In this document: piece by piece, positions 12,192 through 23,500 of the stretch
Layout of the letters: every line of letters begins with the position of its first letter
How positions within the stretch are numbered: the first letter of the stretch is position 1
Source of the DNA: Aplectana chamaeleonis
Lineage: Eukaryota; Nematoda; Chromadorea; Rhabditida; Cosmocercidae
DNA length: 64,000 nt
Direction of reading: 5' to 3'
Assembly (NCBI GenBank): GCA_029168955.1
Contig: JAPDOI010000039.1
Coordinates: forward strand, 186,001 to 250,000
Position numbers and translations under genes: made by a program
The notes under the pieces: generated by a model
Told to the model about the DNA's origin: nothing
Seen by the model: the letters and a program-made list of their open reading frames with translations, nothing else
Databases searched by the model: none

Positions 12192-12641
12192 TCACTGGTT
12201 ACTGGAAAAACAGGGGAGAATGTCGTTCACTTTAACTTGGAAAGATCTATTTGTGATAAAGTTCTCGATCCACTTGACGATTCGATGATGTTTGCCTACA
12301 CTTCTGAGCTTGGCAACAAGTTCAATTGAGGATACCTTATCGAAAGCCTTCATGAAATCAAAATAAATTACGTCTACACAAATATCATGGTCTATAGCTT
12401 TTGTCCAGTCATCCAAAGTTGATAACATCAGAGTTTCAGTAGATTTTTTCGCTTTGAAGCCATGCTGCTGTTTTGGAATGATCCTGTTAGCCTCGATATA
12501 TTTCAAGAGTGCCGACTTTAATGTCTTTTTGAAAACCCTAGCGAAAACGGAGGTAATACTAAAGGGTCGATAATTTGTCACGAGAGTGTGAATAGCTTTC
12601 TTAGGTGGAGGGGTAACATAGGCATGTTTCCATCTTTTCAA
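12192..12641 (-). pseudogene. Reverse transcriptase fragment, N-terminal palm
   Basis: Contains VTNYRPFSITSVFARVFKK (RT motif 1 region), QHGFKAKKSTETLML (motif 2) and the catalytic-Asp motif VIYFDFMKAFDKV (motif A). The frame ends in a false stop at SSNQ. Reading continues one frame over as VRQGGVLSP (motif B region), so a one-base shift inactivates it. Confidence 0.85.
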
Positions 12642-12660
12642 TTATGCTATACTGCTACCG

Positions 12661-14184
12661 TTTTCGTCGAGAGAAACAGCTGTGAGCCAGAGTTCTTCAC
12701 GTTAGCTGACAATGTATGCGGCGATTTGGATTACGTGAGAACTGGTCCGCTCCGCCATTCACCAAGTTCTGATACCCAGTGATTAGCTCAGATTGCCAAT
12801 AAAACTCTATGAAAAAGCTTCACTTCTGAGGCTCTCTAACTCGCCTAATTTTGGAAGGGGAGGGAAACCCCGGGTTGGTGCACAATTTGCGGCGGGTGAA
12901 AACACAAGCGCGGACCAGTTCTCTGCCAATAATATTTCTAGGCATAGAATTCAAAAATACCTTCGTCAGCTGCTCAAAAACACTCTCAAAAAAGTTGTAG
13001 GCATTTTTCCGACGGGAAGGTGAGAGTATCGATCACGCACTTTTTATACGCGGCTGCGTGCGCGTAATCTCCTCTCTCCTCCGCCCCACTCTCTCGTTTT
13101 TTCTTCCCTTGCCCGCACGCGCACGAGAATTAACCACCTGAACCTTCAGCTGAAATGGAAGGTGCTAATTTCGCTTTCCCGAAATGAACAAGATTTTTTT
13201 CTTCCAGTGTTGCCGGCCTTCGCTCTACTTCCTATCATTGAGCTATTCAAGACTGCTTCTACCCTTCAATTGCCCTCAAGATGAGTTGTTTTGATTTTCT
13301 GCTTATCCTGAAGGCGATTCCTCAGTGATTCCAATGATACCTCTGAAATCGTACAAAACCCTATGAGAACGGAGTTATGGCCGCACGAAAATTGCCTCAG
13401 ATTGAGCGGCGAAAGTATGGTGGACGACTTGTCTCAGGCTTGTGACTTCCTTCATTCGCAACCGATGTGTTAGAGTGTACTTGAATGAAGAAAGAGACCG
13501 AGGATGAAGGAAGAGTAGGGCTATTATTCGGAAACCCTCGGTCAATTTGGCATTGTTGAGCTCCAGAGGTTGTCAAAGTGAAAAGGGGCCTGCCAAAGTG
13601 GCTTGCTGCTGTGGGATCGCTTGAGTGGCTTCTTCCTATATCTCGCTTATTTGGAGGAATTGAGAGCTAGCACTTAGCAGGTGTTATATTGGGTGGGTCT
13701 GCATCACAACTAAGAAGCAATCTCAGATTTCGTCCCCGAGGCTGGACTGTGCTTTTAACTGCTTCGACAGAATAAGAAACTTCCGAACAAAAGAATCAGG
13801 CTTCAAGGAGGAGCTGAAGGATACTGAAAGAAATGCTCGTCAAAAATACTGGAGAAAACAGTTGAGGTCAGCACCTAGACAAAACATTTAAATATATTTT
13901 CAACGTTACCCGAGTCCTTAGCAGCGTGCTTATCCGGATCACATCGTGGTATTTTCTCCTAAGCGATGAGCGTCATGCCCACGAATTGTCATCCATAATG
14001 CGAAAGAATAGCTTCTGCCATCGCCTTCGCATGCATTTCGGAGCGTAGGAGGGTCGGTCGGCTTTACATTCATAGCCCCAGCAGCTTCATCATCCTCATC
14101 CTGCTTATTGTTAGATGTTTTTGAGCACACATTGCACTAGTATTGTAGGTTTTAAGCATTCGAGATTCTTATGGAGCTGCCTTT
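12661..14184. other. No gene seen; remnant of TTAA MITE family B
   Basis: From about 13290 to 13575 the sequence matches the inner part of family B MITEs (GAAATCGTACAAAACCCTAT, ACGGAGTTATGGCC, and the cytosine-rich part after), without intact ends. The rest shows no exon-like pattern. Confidence 0.5.
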
Positions 14185-16242
14185 GGCTGAATTCACCCCC
14201 TGAATTTGTTAGTTTCGTGTTTGTTGAGCAAGATAGATCTTTTCGGTCAATACTACTGAGATCAGAATGTGAAATAACCCCCGTATACCTCTTTTGGGTT
14301 AGATCGAGTGTTCGTGCACTTTTCTAGAATGAATTTGTATTTTAAATCGCGTGTCAAAAAGATAGGACACCCCTGAGTTAAATCGGATTTCTCGTGCGAT
14401 AAAATTGTGCGACCACAAATATAATAGCCGATAGACCTTCCTCGCACCTTTACCGGAACAAATATTCGATTTCGTTTACTTTCGACCAAACTTGTCTGCC
14501 TTCACAAGTCGATCTTGCTCCATTTCTCGGGTATTGCCTGTTGGAGAGCAGAAATCGAGAGAGCTTCCAGGCCGCTGGCTCAGACCCGACGAACTAAAAG
14601 ATCTCATAGGTTCTTCATTTTGTTGAGATCAGGACTGTAGACTAGAGACTCTGGACAAAATAGTTATTGCCGAGAAAAGAAGCCGACCTCAGGCCTGATC
14701 GCATGCGTTTTCTGGTTGCCCTGCTATAAACTGCAACTTTGTCGCCCGAAAACCTGGGGAAATGAAAGTAGGTGTTACTCTGATGTCCTCTGGTACTCAC
14801 TGAAGATCATCCGATTGCTGGCGAACGCAGGCTGTAGACGTCCTCGACGGCCAAATGCTCTGACAGACTGTGGGAGATCTACGTTCGGAGTTCTGAAGGC
14901 TGAATTGGACAGCACCTACCCTAGAATTGCTTTAGTAGCACTTCCGACCATCAGACCTATTGAGAGAAGACTCCTCATCAGAAACCATCGCCTATGCACA
15001 AATAGTCGAAGCAGCTGTCCACTTTAGCCATCGGAACTGTGGTCACCAATCTCCAATAACCTGTCACAGCATTTGCCCGTTCAGAACGTCTACAGCTTGC
15101 GTTCGCCAGCGATCGGATGATCTTCAGTGAGTACCAGAGGATATCAGAGTAACACCTACTTTCATTTCCCCACGTTTCGGACGACAAAGTTGCAGTTTCT
15201 GGCAGGGCAACCAGAAAGTTCACGCTCACGGCTGACGCCGGCTTCTTTGCTCGGCTATAACTATCTTGTCCAGAGTGGCTAGTCTACAGTCCTGATTTCA
15301 ACAAAATGAAGAATCCCTGGGATATTTTGGTTCGTTGGGTCGCTCCAACTGGCAATACCCAAGAAATGGAGCAAGATCGACTTGCAAAGGCAGACAAGTT
15401 TGGTCGAAAGTATACGAAATCAAGTATTTCTTGCGGCAAAGGTGCGAGGCAGGTCCATCGGCTATTATATTTGGGATCGCACTATTTTAACGGACGAGAA
15501 ATCCGATTTAAAGACAGTGTTCACGATGAAAGAAGTGTTTGAAATTTCACTAGGAATGGGTAGTGGAGGAACACTCTATAACGTTAACGTCAAAAGAGTG
15601 CATGATTTCGAGCCAGAAAGAGCACCAAAAGAGCCCAAAGTTGCCACTTTGAGCGCAGGGCAAACCCCAATGCCCGCCCACCGACGTGAATGAATGAAAG
15701 CTTCAGATCGTGAGATGAGCGATGGTTTCAGATGATTGGCCCCGTTCTTTCCTTCATTCTCAACTTCTCTCTTTACCCAGGTCAGCTCGCATACATCGGC
15801 GGCGAAAGACGGAAGTTATAAGCCTCGGACAACTCATCCACCATGCTCTTCTAGCTCAATGTTTGAGGGACCATAACTCCGTTCCCAGAAGGTCGTGTAC
15901 GACTTCAGAGACATCGTTGGAATCAGCATGAGACCGTTCTCAAGATAGACTGGAAAGCAGGAAAACGATTTTTATCGTGGACACTGCCTTTAACCCAGGG
16001 GTGTCCTATCTTTCTGAAACGCGATTTAAAACATAGATTTATTCTAGAAATAAGCACATACATTCGATCTAACATAAAATAGGTATACGGGAGTTATTTT
16101 ACATTCCGATCTAACATAAAAGAGGTATACGGGGGCTATTATACATTCTGATCTCAGTAGTATTGACCGAAAAGATCTATCTTGCTCAACAAACACGAGG
16201 CCGACAAACTCAGGGGTGGTCCTATCATTATGGTACGCAGTG
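14185..16242. mobile_element. Degenerate palindromic Tc1/mariner-type element
   Basis: The arms (about 14190-15000 and 15050-16240) are inverted copies; both start near CCCCTGARTTTGT and contain AAAGATAGGACACCCCTG-like words. The right end reads out as GTACGCAGTG then TA, like Tc1-type tips; the left tip is lost. Relics of a DDE transposase remain in both arms, for example SPDFNKMKNPWDIL at about 15283-15330 (usual form SPDLNPIENLW). The transposase pieces are out of order, so the element is rearranged. Confidence 0.65.
15283..15500 (+). pseudogene. Tc1-type transposase relic
   Basis: SPDFNKMKNPWDILVRW matches the third catalytic block of Tc1-type transposases. A further block, RTILTDEKSDL (like TDEKxFxL, second catalytic Asp), lies downstream in another frame, which is the reverse of the normal order. 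Non-functional. Confidence 0.55.
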
Positions 16243-16293
16243 TATTGCTTTTGGAAATAACTAGTATGTAAATCAAAAAATTGACTCCCTTAA

Positions 16294-16789
16294 AGGTGGT
16301 GGTCACGATAAAAAACGTTATTAAAAAAAACTACTAAAATCAGCTTGGATCGAAAACAGATGAAAAGCTATGAAGGTAGCGCGGTGAAAAAGGCAAGAAT
16401 TACAGTTTCTTGGGCCCAAAGATGGTAGTTTGCACAGCTCCGCCCAAAAAGATCGCAGTCTCATGTCGAGCAGTCAAAAGTCGTGGACATTTAGAGGAAG
16501 AATCAAATGCAAATTTACCTTCTGTCAATGTTTTTGACTAGAATAGTCAATGCTCATTGATTGAAATTCACTTTCAGTGCAGCTGATGTTTTTAATATAA
16601 GAGATCATCGATGCCGATGATGTGGAGTGGGCTCGTACGCCATCAAAAGACAAGAAAGTTCAGGCTGAGAATTTGGCCCGAAACAGCGGTTTTTTTCGCG
16701 TTTTTTTCTTATAGGTCCTACTACTCTAAACTCAGAAAAGGGTTCAGAGAGGAAAAGAAGAAAAGCATATTTGATCGCGACCACTGCCT
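16294..16789 (-). mobile_element. TTAA MITE, family A copy 1
   Basis: AGGTGGTGGTCACGAT follows TTAA (16290-16293) and ATCGCGACCACTGCCT precedes TTAA (16790-16793). Same family as 30100-30649 and 51391-51938, but in the opposite orientation. Another TTAA-AGGCAGAG end starts directly after it. Confidence 0.75.
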
Positions 16790-17475
16790 TTAAAGGCAGA
16801 GTGTTCACGATAAAAACCATTTCCGTGTTTTTTTTTGGCTAAAATGGAGAATTTCGTGTTTGCTCGCACAACTACTGCATGAAAAACGAGAACAACACTC
16901 GAAAACATGCAAAATGAATTCTCCAAACTTCAAGGTCGATGAGTTTTGGAACAGGGAGGTAAATTTGGACGAGTTTTTTTCGGTATATAGTAAATCAGGT
17001 GACGTTATCCATGCACTGCATTTAAATCCGAACTCAAGAAATTAGTTATATGTTTTGCTAACCGATAAAGCACCCACAGAGATAAACTTTGTGATTTTCC
17101 TTCATTTGTGTAGTAGGCCCCTCCTTTATAACACGTGCCAAGTGCGAGATCGCAATTTCACCAATTAAGCGAGATATAAGCGACCACCACAGGCCCGACC
17201 TCCTCCGCTCACCATCACGGGCCACACGGCTTTCCTGATTCTCGATCTCAATAGCGGCTAGATGGATGGATGAAATTGAACCGTATCGTCGTTGTTCGCT
17301 CCATTGCCGGACTGTCTCCTTATCCTGGCCCGCTCTCGGGCAACGATTGCGAATGGAGAGAAATACAGGCCTGAGGCAACTCGTCCACCGATTTTCCACC
17401 CCCAAAGTATAGGCATCTTTAAGGTGCCATAACTCTGTTTATAGAGGGTCTTGGACGATTTCAGAGATACTGCTG

Positions 17476-17485
17476 TTCATTGCAG
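17476..17485 (+). promoter_or_regulatory. Probable spliced-leader trans-splice acceptor
   Basis: The sequence TTCATTGCAG ends ten bases before the channel ATG at 17495. A 3' splice site with no upstream exon, so close to a start codon, is what nematode SL trans-splicing looks like. It implies a 5' UTR of about 9 nt. An ordinary upstream non-coding exon would look the same. Confidence 0.45.
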
Positions 17486-17494
17486 CTACCCAAA

Positions 17495-17584
17495 ATGTCT
17501 AGAAAAGTGGGAGGATTGGCAGCAGTTATGAGCGGACAACCGATTGTGGAGCGACGTCGAAATCCGTTGGTATATCTAAATATG
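17495..17584 (+). CDS. K2P exon 1 (residues 1-30, N-terminus)
   Basis: ATG followed by a basic, hydrophilic stretch beginning [16 protein letters not shown] and ending in PLVYLNM. It stops in phase 0 at a good donor (GTACGT). Joining directly to exon 2 gives a smooth run into TM1. The intron that follows is 6.5 kb and filled with repeats, so a small extra exon cannot be excluded. Confidence 0.75.
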
Positions 17585-20500
17585 GTACGTGTTTCTGGAA
17601 TGGTTTGTTGTTTCGCAAAGCGTATTATTAGAAGAGAGGGCACTTGTTTGACAAGGCCAACCGCCACGGCGCGACCCTTCATTACTGATGACTGGAACTA
17701 ACCGGTGCTGTTCTGGAATAGATGACCAACTAAAGAATAAAATGAAATTAGCAAATGTTCGGACATGACCTACCGCTCCGTAATCACATCAAACAGTTCA
17801 GTGTGTTTGAAAAAGACTAAATCATTCCCGGCTTTAGTGGAGAGATTACTTCTCATGAAATTTCTCTAGTGGGTCGTCCATTCCGATAGAGTACCTACTA
17901 ACCCATTGAATTGCTGAAATGCTCGTAATCTTCATACTAGCGAGACCTAGCGAAGTTTTCGCTCAAAGAAGTTTTGGGTGAGCCAATTTCCTGAGACGGG
18001 TTAGTTTGTTGGAACCGTGTTGATTGACTTTCGTCTACCCGAAAATTGCTGTCCTTATGGGCTCTCCTGAGCAGAGCAGGCTGCCGGACATTTACAGCAG
18101 GGCGTGGGGCAGAAAATGTGGGATCAAAAAGCAAAACACAAGAAGCCAGCGGTATATCGTCGGTTGCTTCCGGCATAAAGTTTACGACCCCTTCCGCCCT
18201 TCCTTCCCTTGCGTCGCTACCAGGGGTGTGCGGTATACTTGTTCCGAATCGAATAATCGGATGAGTATCCGACTGTTTCAGTCAGATAAAAAAGTCGACT
18301 TTTTATTCGACAAGTCGGTTATTCGAAAAAGTGCGATATCCGACTGCAGTCGAAGAGTCGAATATTCGAAAAAGTGCGATATCCGACTACAGTCGAAAAG
18401 TCGAATATTCGAAAAAGGGCGATATCCGACTACAGTCGAAAAGTCGAATATTCGAAAAAGGGTGATATCCGACTACAGTCGAAAAGTCGAATATTCGAAA
18501 AGGTGTGATATCCGACTACAGTCGAAAAGTCGAATATTCGAAATAAATTCCATCTGGAACAAGTATACTGCATAGTTTACATGTTCCGAATCGAATAATC
18601 GGACGAATATCCGACTGTTTCAGTCGGATAAATAGTCGACTTTTTATTCGAAAAGTCGAATATTCGAAAAAGTGCGATATCCGACTACAGTCGAAAAGTC
18701 GAATATTCGAAAAAGTGCGATATCCGACTACAGTCGAAAAGTCGAATATTCGAAAAAGGGCGATATCCGACTACAGTCGAAAAGTCGAATATTCGAAAAG
18801 GGTGATATCCGACTACAGTCGAAAAGTCGAATATTCGAAAGGTGTGATATCCGACTACAGTCGAAAAGTCGAATATTCGAAAATGTGCAATATCCGACTA
18901 TAGTCGAAAAGTCGGATATTCGAAATAAATTCCATCTGGAACAAGTATAGTGTGCGGCAAATGCCGTTGTCGTTTGCCGAAATTTTCGTTTAAAACGGCA
19001 AAATTGCGGCAAAAATGCGTTAAAACAACAGAATTTGCCCTCACCGCTGTATCTGTATTGGTCAGCAATTCGAAGCTGCTACAAATGATTATTTTTACTG
19101 GTTCCAGCTGCTAGCTCCAGCTCATGTAATGTGTAATTGTTTGTACCCATTAAATCGGTAAAGACATTGATTTGTTGGAGAGCGTACAGAACAAATACAC
19201 CCGCAAACTAGTACTTAAAGGCACTGTTCGCGATAAACTTCATCCTCAATTTTTTCATGACAAACGCTTCTCGTGGCTCTCAGAAGCAGAACAGCGTCGA
19301 CAAAACGGGAAGAAAAGCTACCCAGGAGCCGCAAAACGGCTTAGAAAAGTGGGCAAACCCCGCCGCTCTGGGCAAGTCCCGCCTCTTTCCGCCCCTCGAC
19401 GCAAACAAAGGAACACTCGAAATCGTGAGTTGAGTGATGGTTTCCGGTCAAAAGCCCTGTTCTTCCCTTTATTCTCAACTTCTCTCTTTGCTCAGGTCAG
19501 CTCGCATATATTGGCTGCAAAAGACGGAAGTTACAAGCCTCGGACAACTCGTCCACCATTTTCCCTGGCTAAATTTTTGAGGGACCATAACTCCATTCCC
19601 ATAAGTTCTTGTACGATTCCAGAAGCATCATTGGAATCAGAATGGGACCGGTTTCAAGATAGGCAGAAAAACAGAAAAGCGATTTTTATAGCGAACAGTG
19701 CCTCTAAAACGACTGGATTCGGCTACCTTGATATCCCTAGGGAAAATGAGAGATGAGTTCAGCTAGGTTTCCCAACCTTGGCATAGGAAGAGTTAAGTTT
19801 GACTTGGTCATGGCCTTAAGAACTCTAACCGGTAAAACGCCCATACTGCCAAGCAAATTTGACAATCTCATATCCTCCAGAAATAGAAGAGCACGCCAGA
19901 AGCTCAGCACAATGACAGCCAAAACCCAAATGAGAGTCAAGTTTCTCTCCAACTGGACGAATCCTGCCTTTGATACTGTTATTAAAGGAAACAATGTTCT
20001 TTCGCTTTCTTTAGTTCTCGCGCACGTCACAATAAATGAAGATAAACTGTTGAAAATATCTTGCCTAGGTAGTGAGAGAAGTTCGTTCCAGTTCTAAGTT
20101 GTTTGAGAGCCTCCTAATGTCTTTTTTCAATCATCAAATTCTTGGCCCCTTAAAAATGCCAGAGTTGCAAAAAAAAACCTTTTTAAGAGCATACCGATTT
20201 CAAAAGCAAGTTCCAAGATTACAAAACCGAGTGATATCAAAGTAGTAGCGTTGAAGCAGCCTTTTTTTAGACATATGAACCAGTTGAGAGCTCGTGCCAA
20301 TCAGTCCGCTTATCGTCGGTTGGTGGGCTGATGGTAATAACTGGGACAGGAAGCTGACCAATTCTGCATAAACTTTGTCCGGCTTTTCAAAAACTCAACA
20401 ATGCTTGCTCGCTTTCAGCCGAGATCGTTGTCGTAATGGGCCTCTTGCGGGCTTGTCGACCGAATACACAGAAAGGGAAGCACCCAAGTGCAGTCCGGCT

Positions 20501-23500
20501 AGCTAAGCGCACTGCTCGCGGCTCTTCAGCGACGAAGTGAGCGCAGCGGCTTTCCGTCGCTCGCGTCGTACCAGTCAAACTGTCACTAAATGCCTCTATT
20601 TATGTGTGTTCGATCAACGCTCCCCTCCCCGGAGTTCTTGGTTTCCGGTGAAAATTCGAAGGCTGTTTTTATCGTGGGCACTGCATGCAGCTAAACTAGT
20701 CTCACTCCATTCCTGTAGCCAAACAAGGGAAGCCATTCAATCGTAGTTCGAAGTGAGCGAAATAAAAAACCTTGAACCTACTACTAACATTAAAAATTGT
20801 GAGTGACTGCGGTCCTAAGCTAAACCGCGCGCTGTGGACTGTTTTTGCCATAAAGTCGACCAATCATCGCCGCCATTTATCCATCTATAAAGTGTGTCCG
20901 AATGAGGATGGCGGCCCACGCGGCCGGCGTACTGGGCAGGCGGCCGTCGCATGTGCCGCCCTTGGACGAGTAATGGATTTCAACGACGGCCGCCCCTCTC
21001 CCACCGTCTCCAGAGCTGATTGATCGGCGCAGTGTTTGCTGCCAACCGCTGCCGGCCCCGTTCGTAGTCGATGGCTGTGGGGACTTTTCTCATGCTCGTC
21101 CAAGAGCGGAGAGCGCAGCGGCAACCTGCCAAGCGCTCCGGCCGCATGGGCCGCCATTCTCATTCGGACACACCTTACGTAACTGAACGTGGCACCGGTA
21201 TCAAACACAGTCTTTGGGTTGGCGCACACTCCCACAGCACCAAGCGTGTTCAAGGTTTGCTTCCCGTCCCTGGATCGACTATGCTGGGTCGCGAGGACTG
21301 CAAGCCCCCTTTCAGAGTAATTCCTCTGCGTCAATCACACATTGCACAGCTTAAAAAAGTGGACAACCTTTGAATCTCTAGCATGGATTTGAACGGAAAC
21401 TTTGCTTAGAAGGAGGGAGCGGGGGTTGGGGATCAACAGAATTGTCTGCGGTGGTGGATAGGCTAACGGCCTTGTCGAAGTGGATAGCAACTCCTATAGG
21501 GATCACATACAGAACAGCGCTACTGGCGTTTCTGATCACCTGAGGCTTTCAAGTAGCTTCGATATATGGGATTGGTTCTTCCTGTAAAGGCTAGTGAAAC
21601 ACCAGGCATATTGTAACTGGCGTATGTAACACGAAATACCACATGACTAAACAAATGTTGGTGTATTATAGCACAAAACAAATTTTGCCGTTTGCCGTTT
21701 TGCCGTTTGCCGGTCATTTTTGGGGTTTGCCGTTGCCGTTTGCCGAAATTTTACATTCTTTTGCCGCACACCCCTGGTCGCTACCCACTGCCCTTTCTTC
21801 CGATTTGTAAAGCTCCCAAGCAATTATTCTCGCTTTTCCATCTTTGTCATGATAAGAACAAACGCATGTGAAGTCTGCCTAGTTGACCAACACCATACTC
21901 TTATTCTCAATGAATGAAATAAGTAGGTGGTTTATGTGTATGAGGTGCAGATTCTGATAAGCTCAGACTTGAAACATATATAAAACTGGTTTATGGAAGG
22001 TAGGTTTATGGAAGCTAAACGCGTCGCACGCTTCTTAAGATTCACGTTTTGCTATCTGTTTTCCCCGCCACAGAATGGTTACGATTTAGCATGAAAAAAA
22101 AAATTGAAAAAACATTTTTTTCGAATTCTACACTCTTGATGACGTCCTGCACACTCCCAGTGCAGTCCTGCTTACTTTCGATGACCTCCTGCACACTCCT
22201 ACTGGGGTCTTGCCCACTTTCTGTGGCGTCCTGCGCACTCCCACCGGGGACCTGCGCTTTTTCTATGACGCCCTGCAGACTCCCACGTGGGTCCTGCATA
22301 CCTTCTATGACGTCTTGCATACTCCCACTGGGGTCCTGCACACTTTCTATGGCGTCTCACACACTCCCACTGGGGATCTGCGCACTTTCTATGACGCCCT
22401 GCAAACTCCCACTGGTGTCCTGCACATTCCCACTGGGATCTGCGCACTTTCTGTGACGCCCTGCACACTCCCATTTGGGTCCTGCACACTTTCTCTGGCG
22501 TCCTGCACACTCCCATTGGGGTCCTTCACACCTTCTATGACGTCCTGCACACTCCCACTGGGGATCTGCGCACTTTATATGACGTCCTGCACACTCCCAT
22601 TGAGGTCCTGCACACCTTTTCTGGCGTCCTGCACACTCCCATTGGCGTCCTTCACACATTCTATGACGTCCTGCACACTCCCACTGGGGATCTGCGCACT
22701 TTCTATGACGTCCTGCACACTCCCATTAAGGTCCTGCACACTTTCTATGCTGTCCTGCACACTCCCACTGGGGTCCTGCACACTTTCTATGACGTCCTGC
22801 ACACTCCCACTGGGGTCCTGCACACTATCTATGACGTCCTGCACACTCCCACTGGGGTCCTGCACACTTTCTATGACGCCCTGCACACTCCCATTGGAGT
22901 CCCGCATACCTTCTATGACGTCCTGCACATTTACACTGCGGTATACACACATACACACATACACACACATACACACATACACACATACACACATACACAC
23001 ATACACACATACACACACATACACACACATACACTGCATACACACAGACACACACACATACACACATACACATACACACACATACACACACACACACATA
23101 CACACATACACACATACACACATACACACATACACACATACACACATACATACACACATACACACACATATACACATATACACATATACACACACACACA
23201 CACACACGTACACACACAACGGGACATATATGCTTTAAGTATAAGGATATCTGATAGCCCACACCTGTGAGGTATCAGCCTCATACACACATGCACACAC
23301 ATACACATACACACATGTGCACACACATGCACATACATACACACATACACACATACACACACATAGACACACACATACACATACACACATACACACATAC
23401 ACACATACCACACATACACACATACATACACACATACGCACATACACACATAGACACATACATACACACATACACACATACACACATACACACATACACA

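Larger units (their letters stand above)
11150..12660 (-). mobile_element. CR1/Jockey-type non-LTR retrotransposon, 5'-truncated
   Basis: Minus-strand reverse transcriptase pieces run from the fingers (about 12600) through the palm to the thumb (about 11350), followed by a 3' end of TAAATAAATAAATAA near 11150. The 5' part with endonuclease is absent, as is usual for target-primed insertions. The sequence differs clearly from the second CR1-like element at 42-49 kb, so it is another family. Confidence 0.8.
18221..21776. mobile_element. hAT-like element 2, 3556 bp, in K2P intron 1
   Basis: Begins CAGGGGTGTGCGG and ends CCGCACACCCCTG, with perfect 8-bp duplications GTCGCTAC at 18213-18220 and 21777-21784. 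The subterminal word is CGGCAAA / TTTGCCG, repeated near both ends (about 18955-19020 and 21680-21760). It carries a nested 8-bp-TSD element, a family B MITE and an inverted repeat. No transposase seen. Confidence 0.9.
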
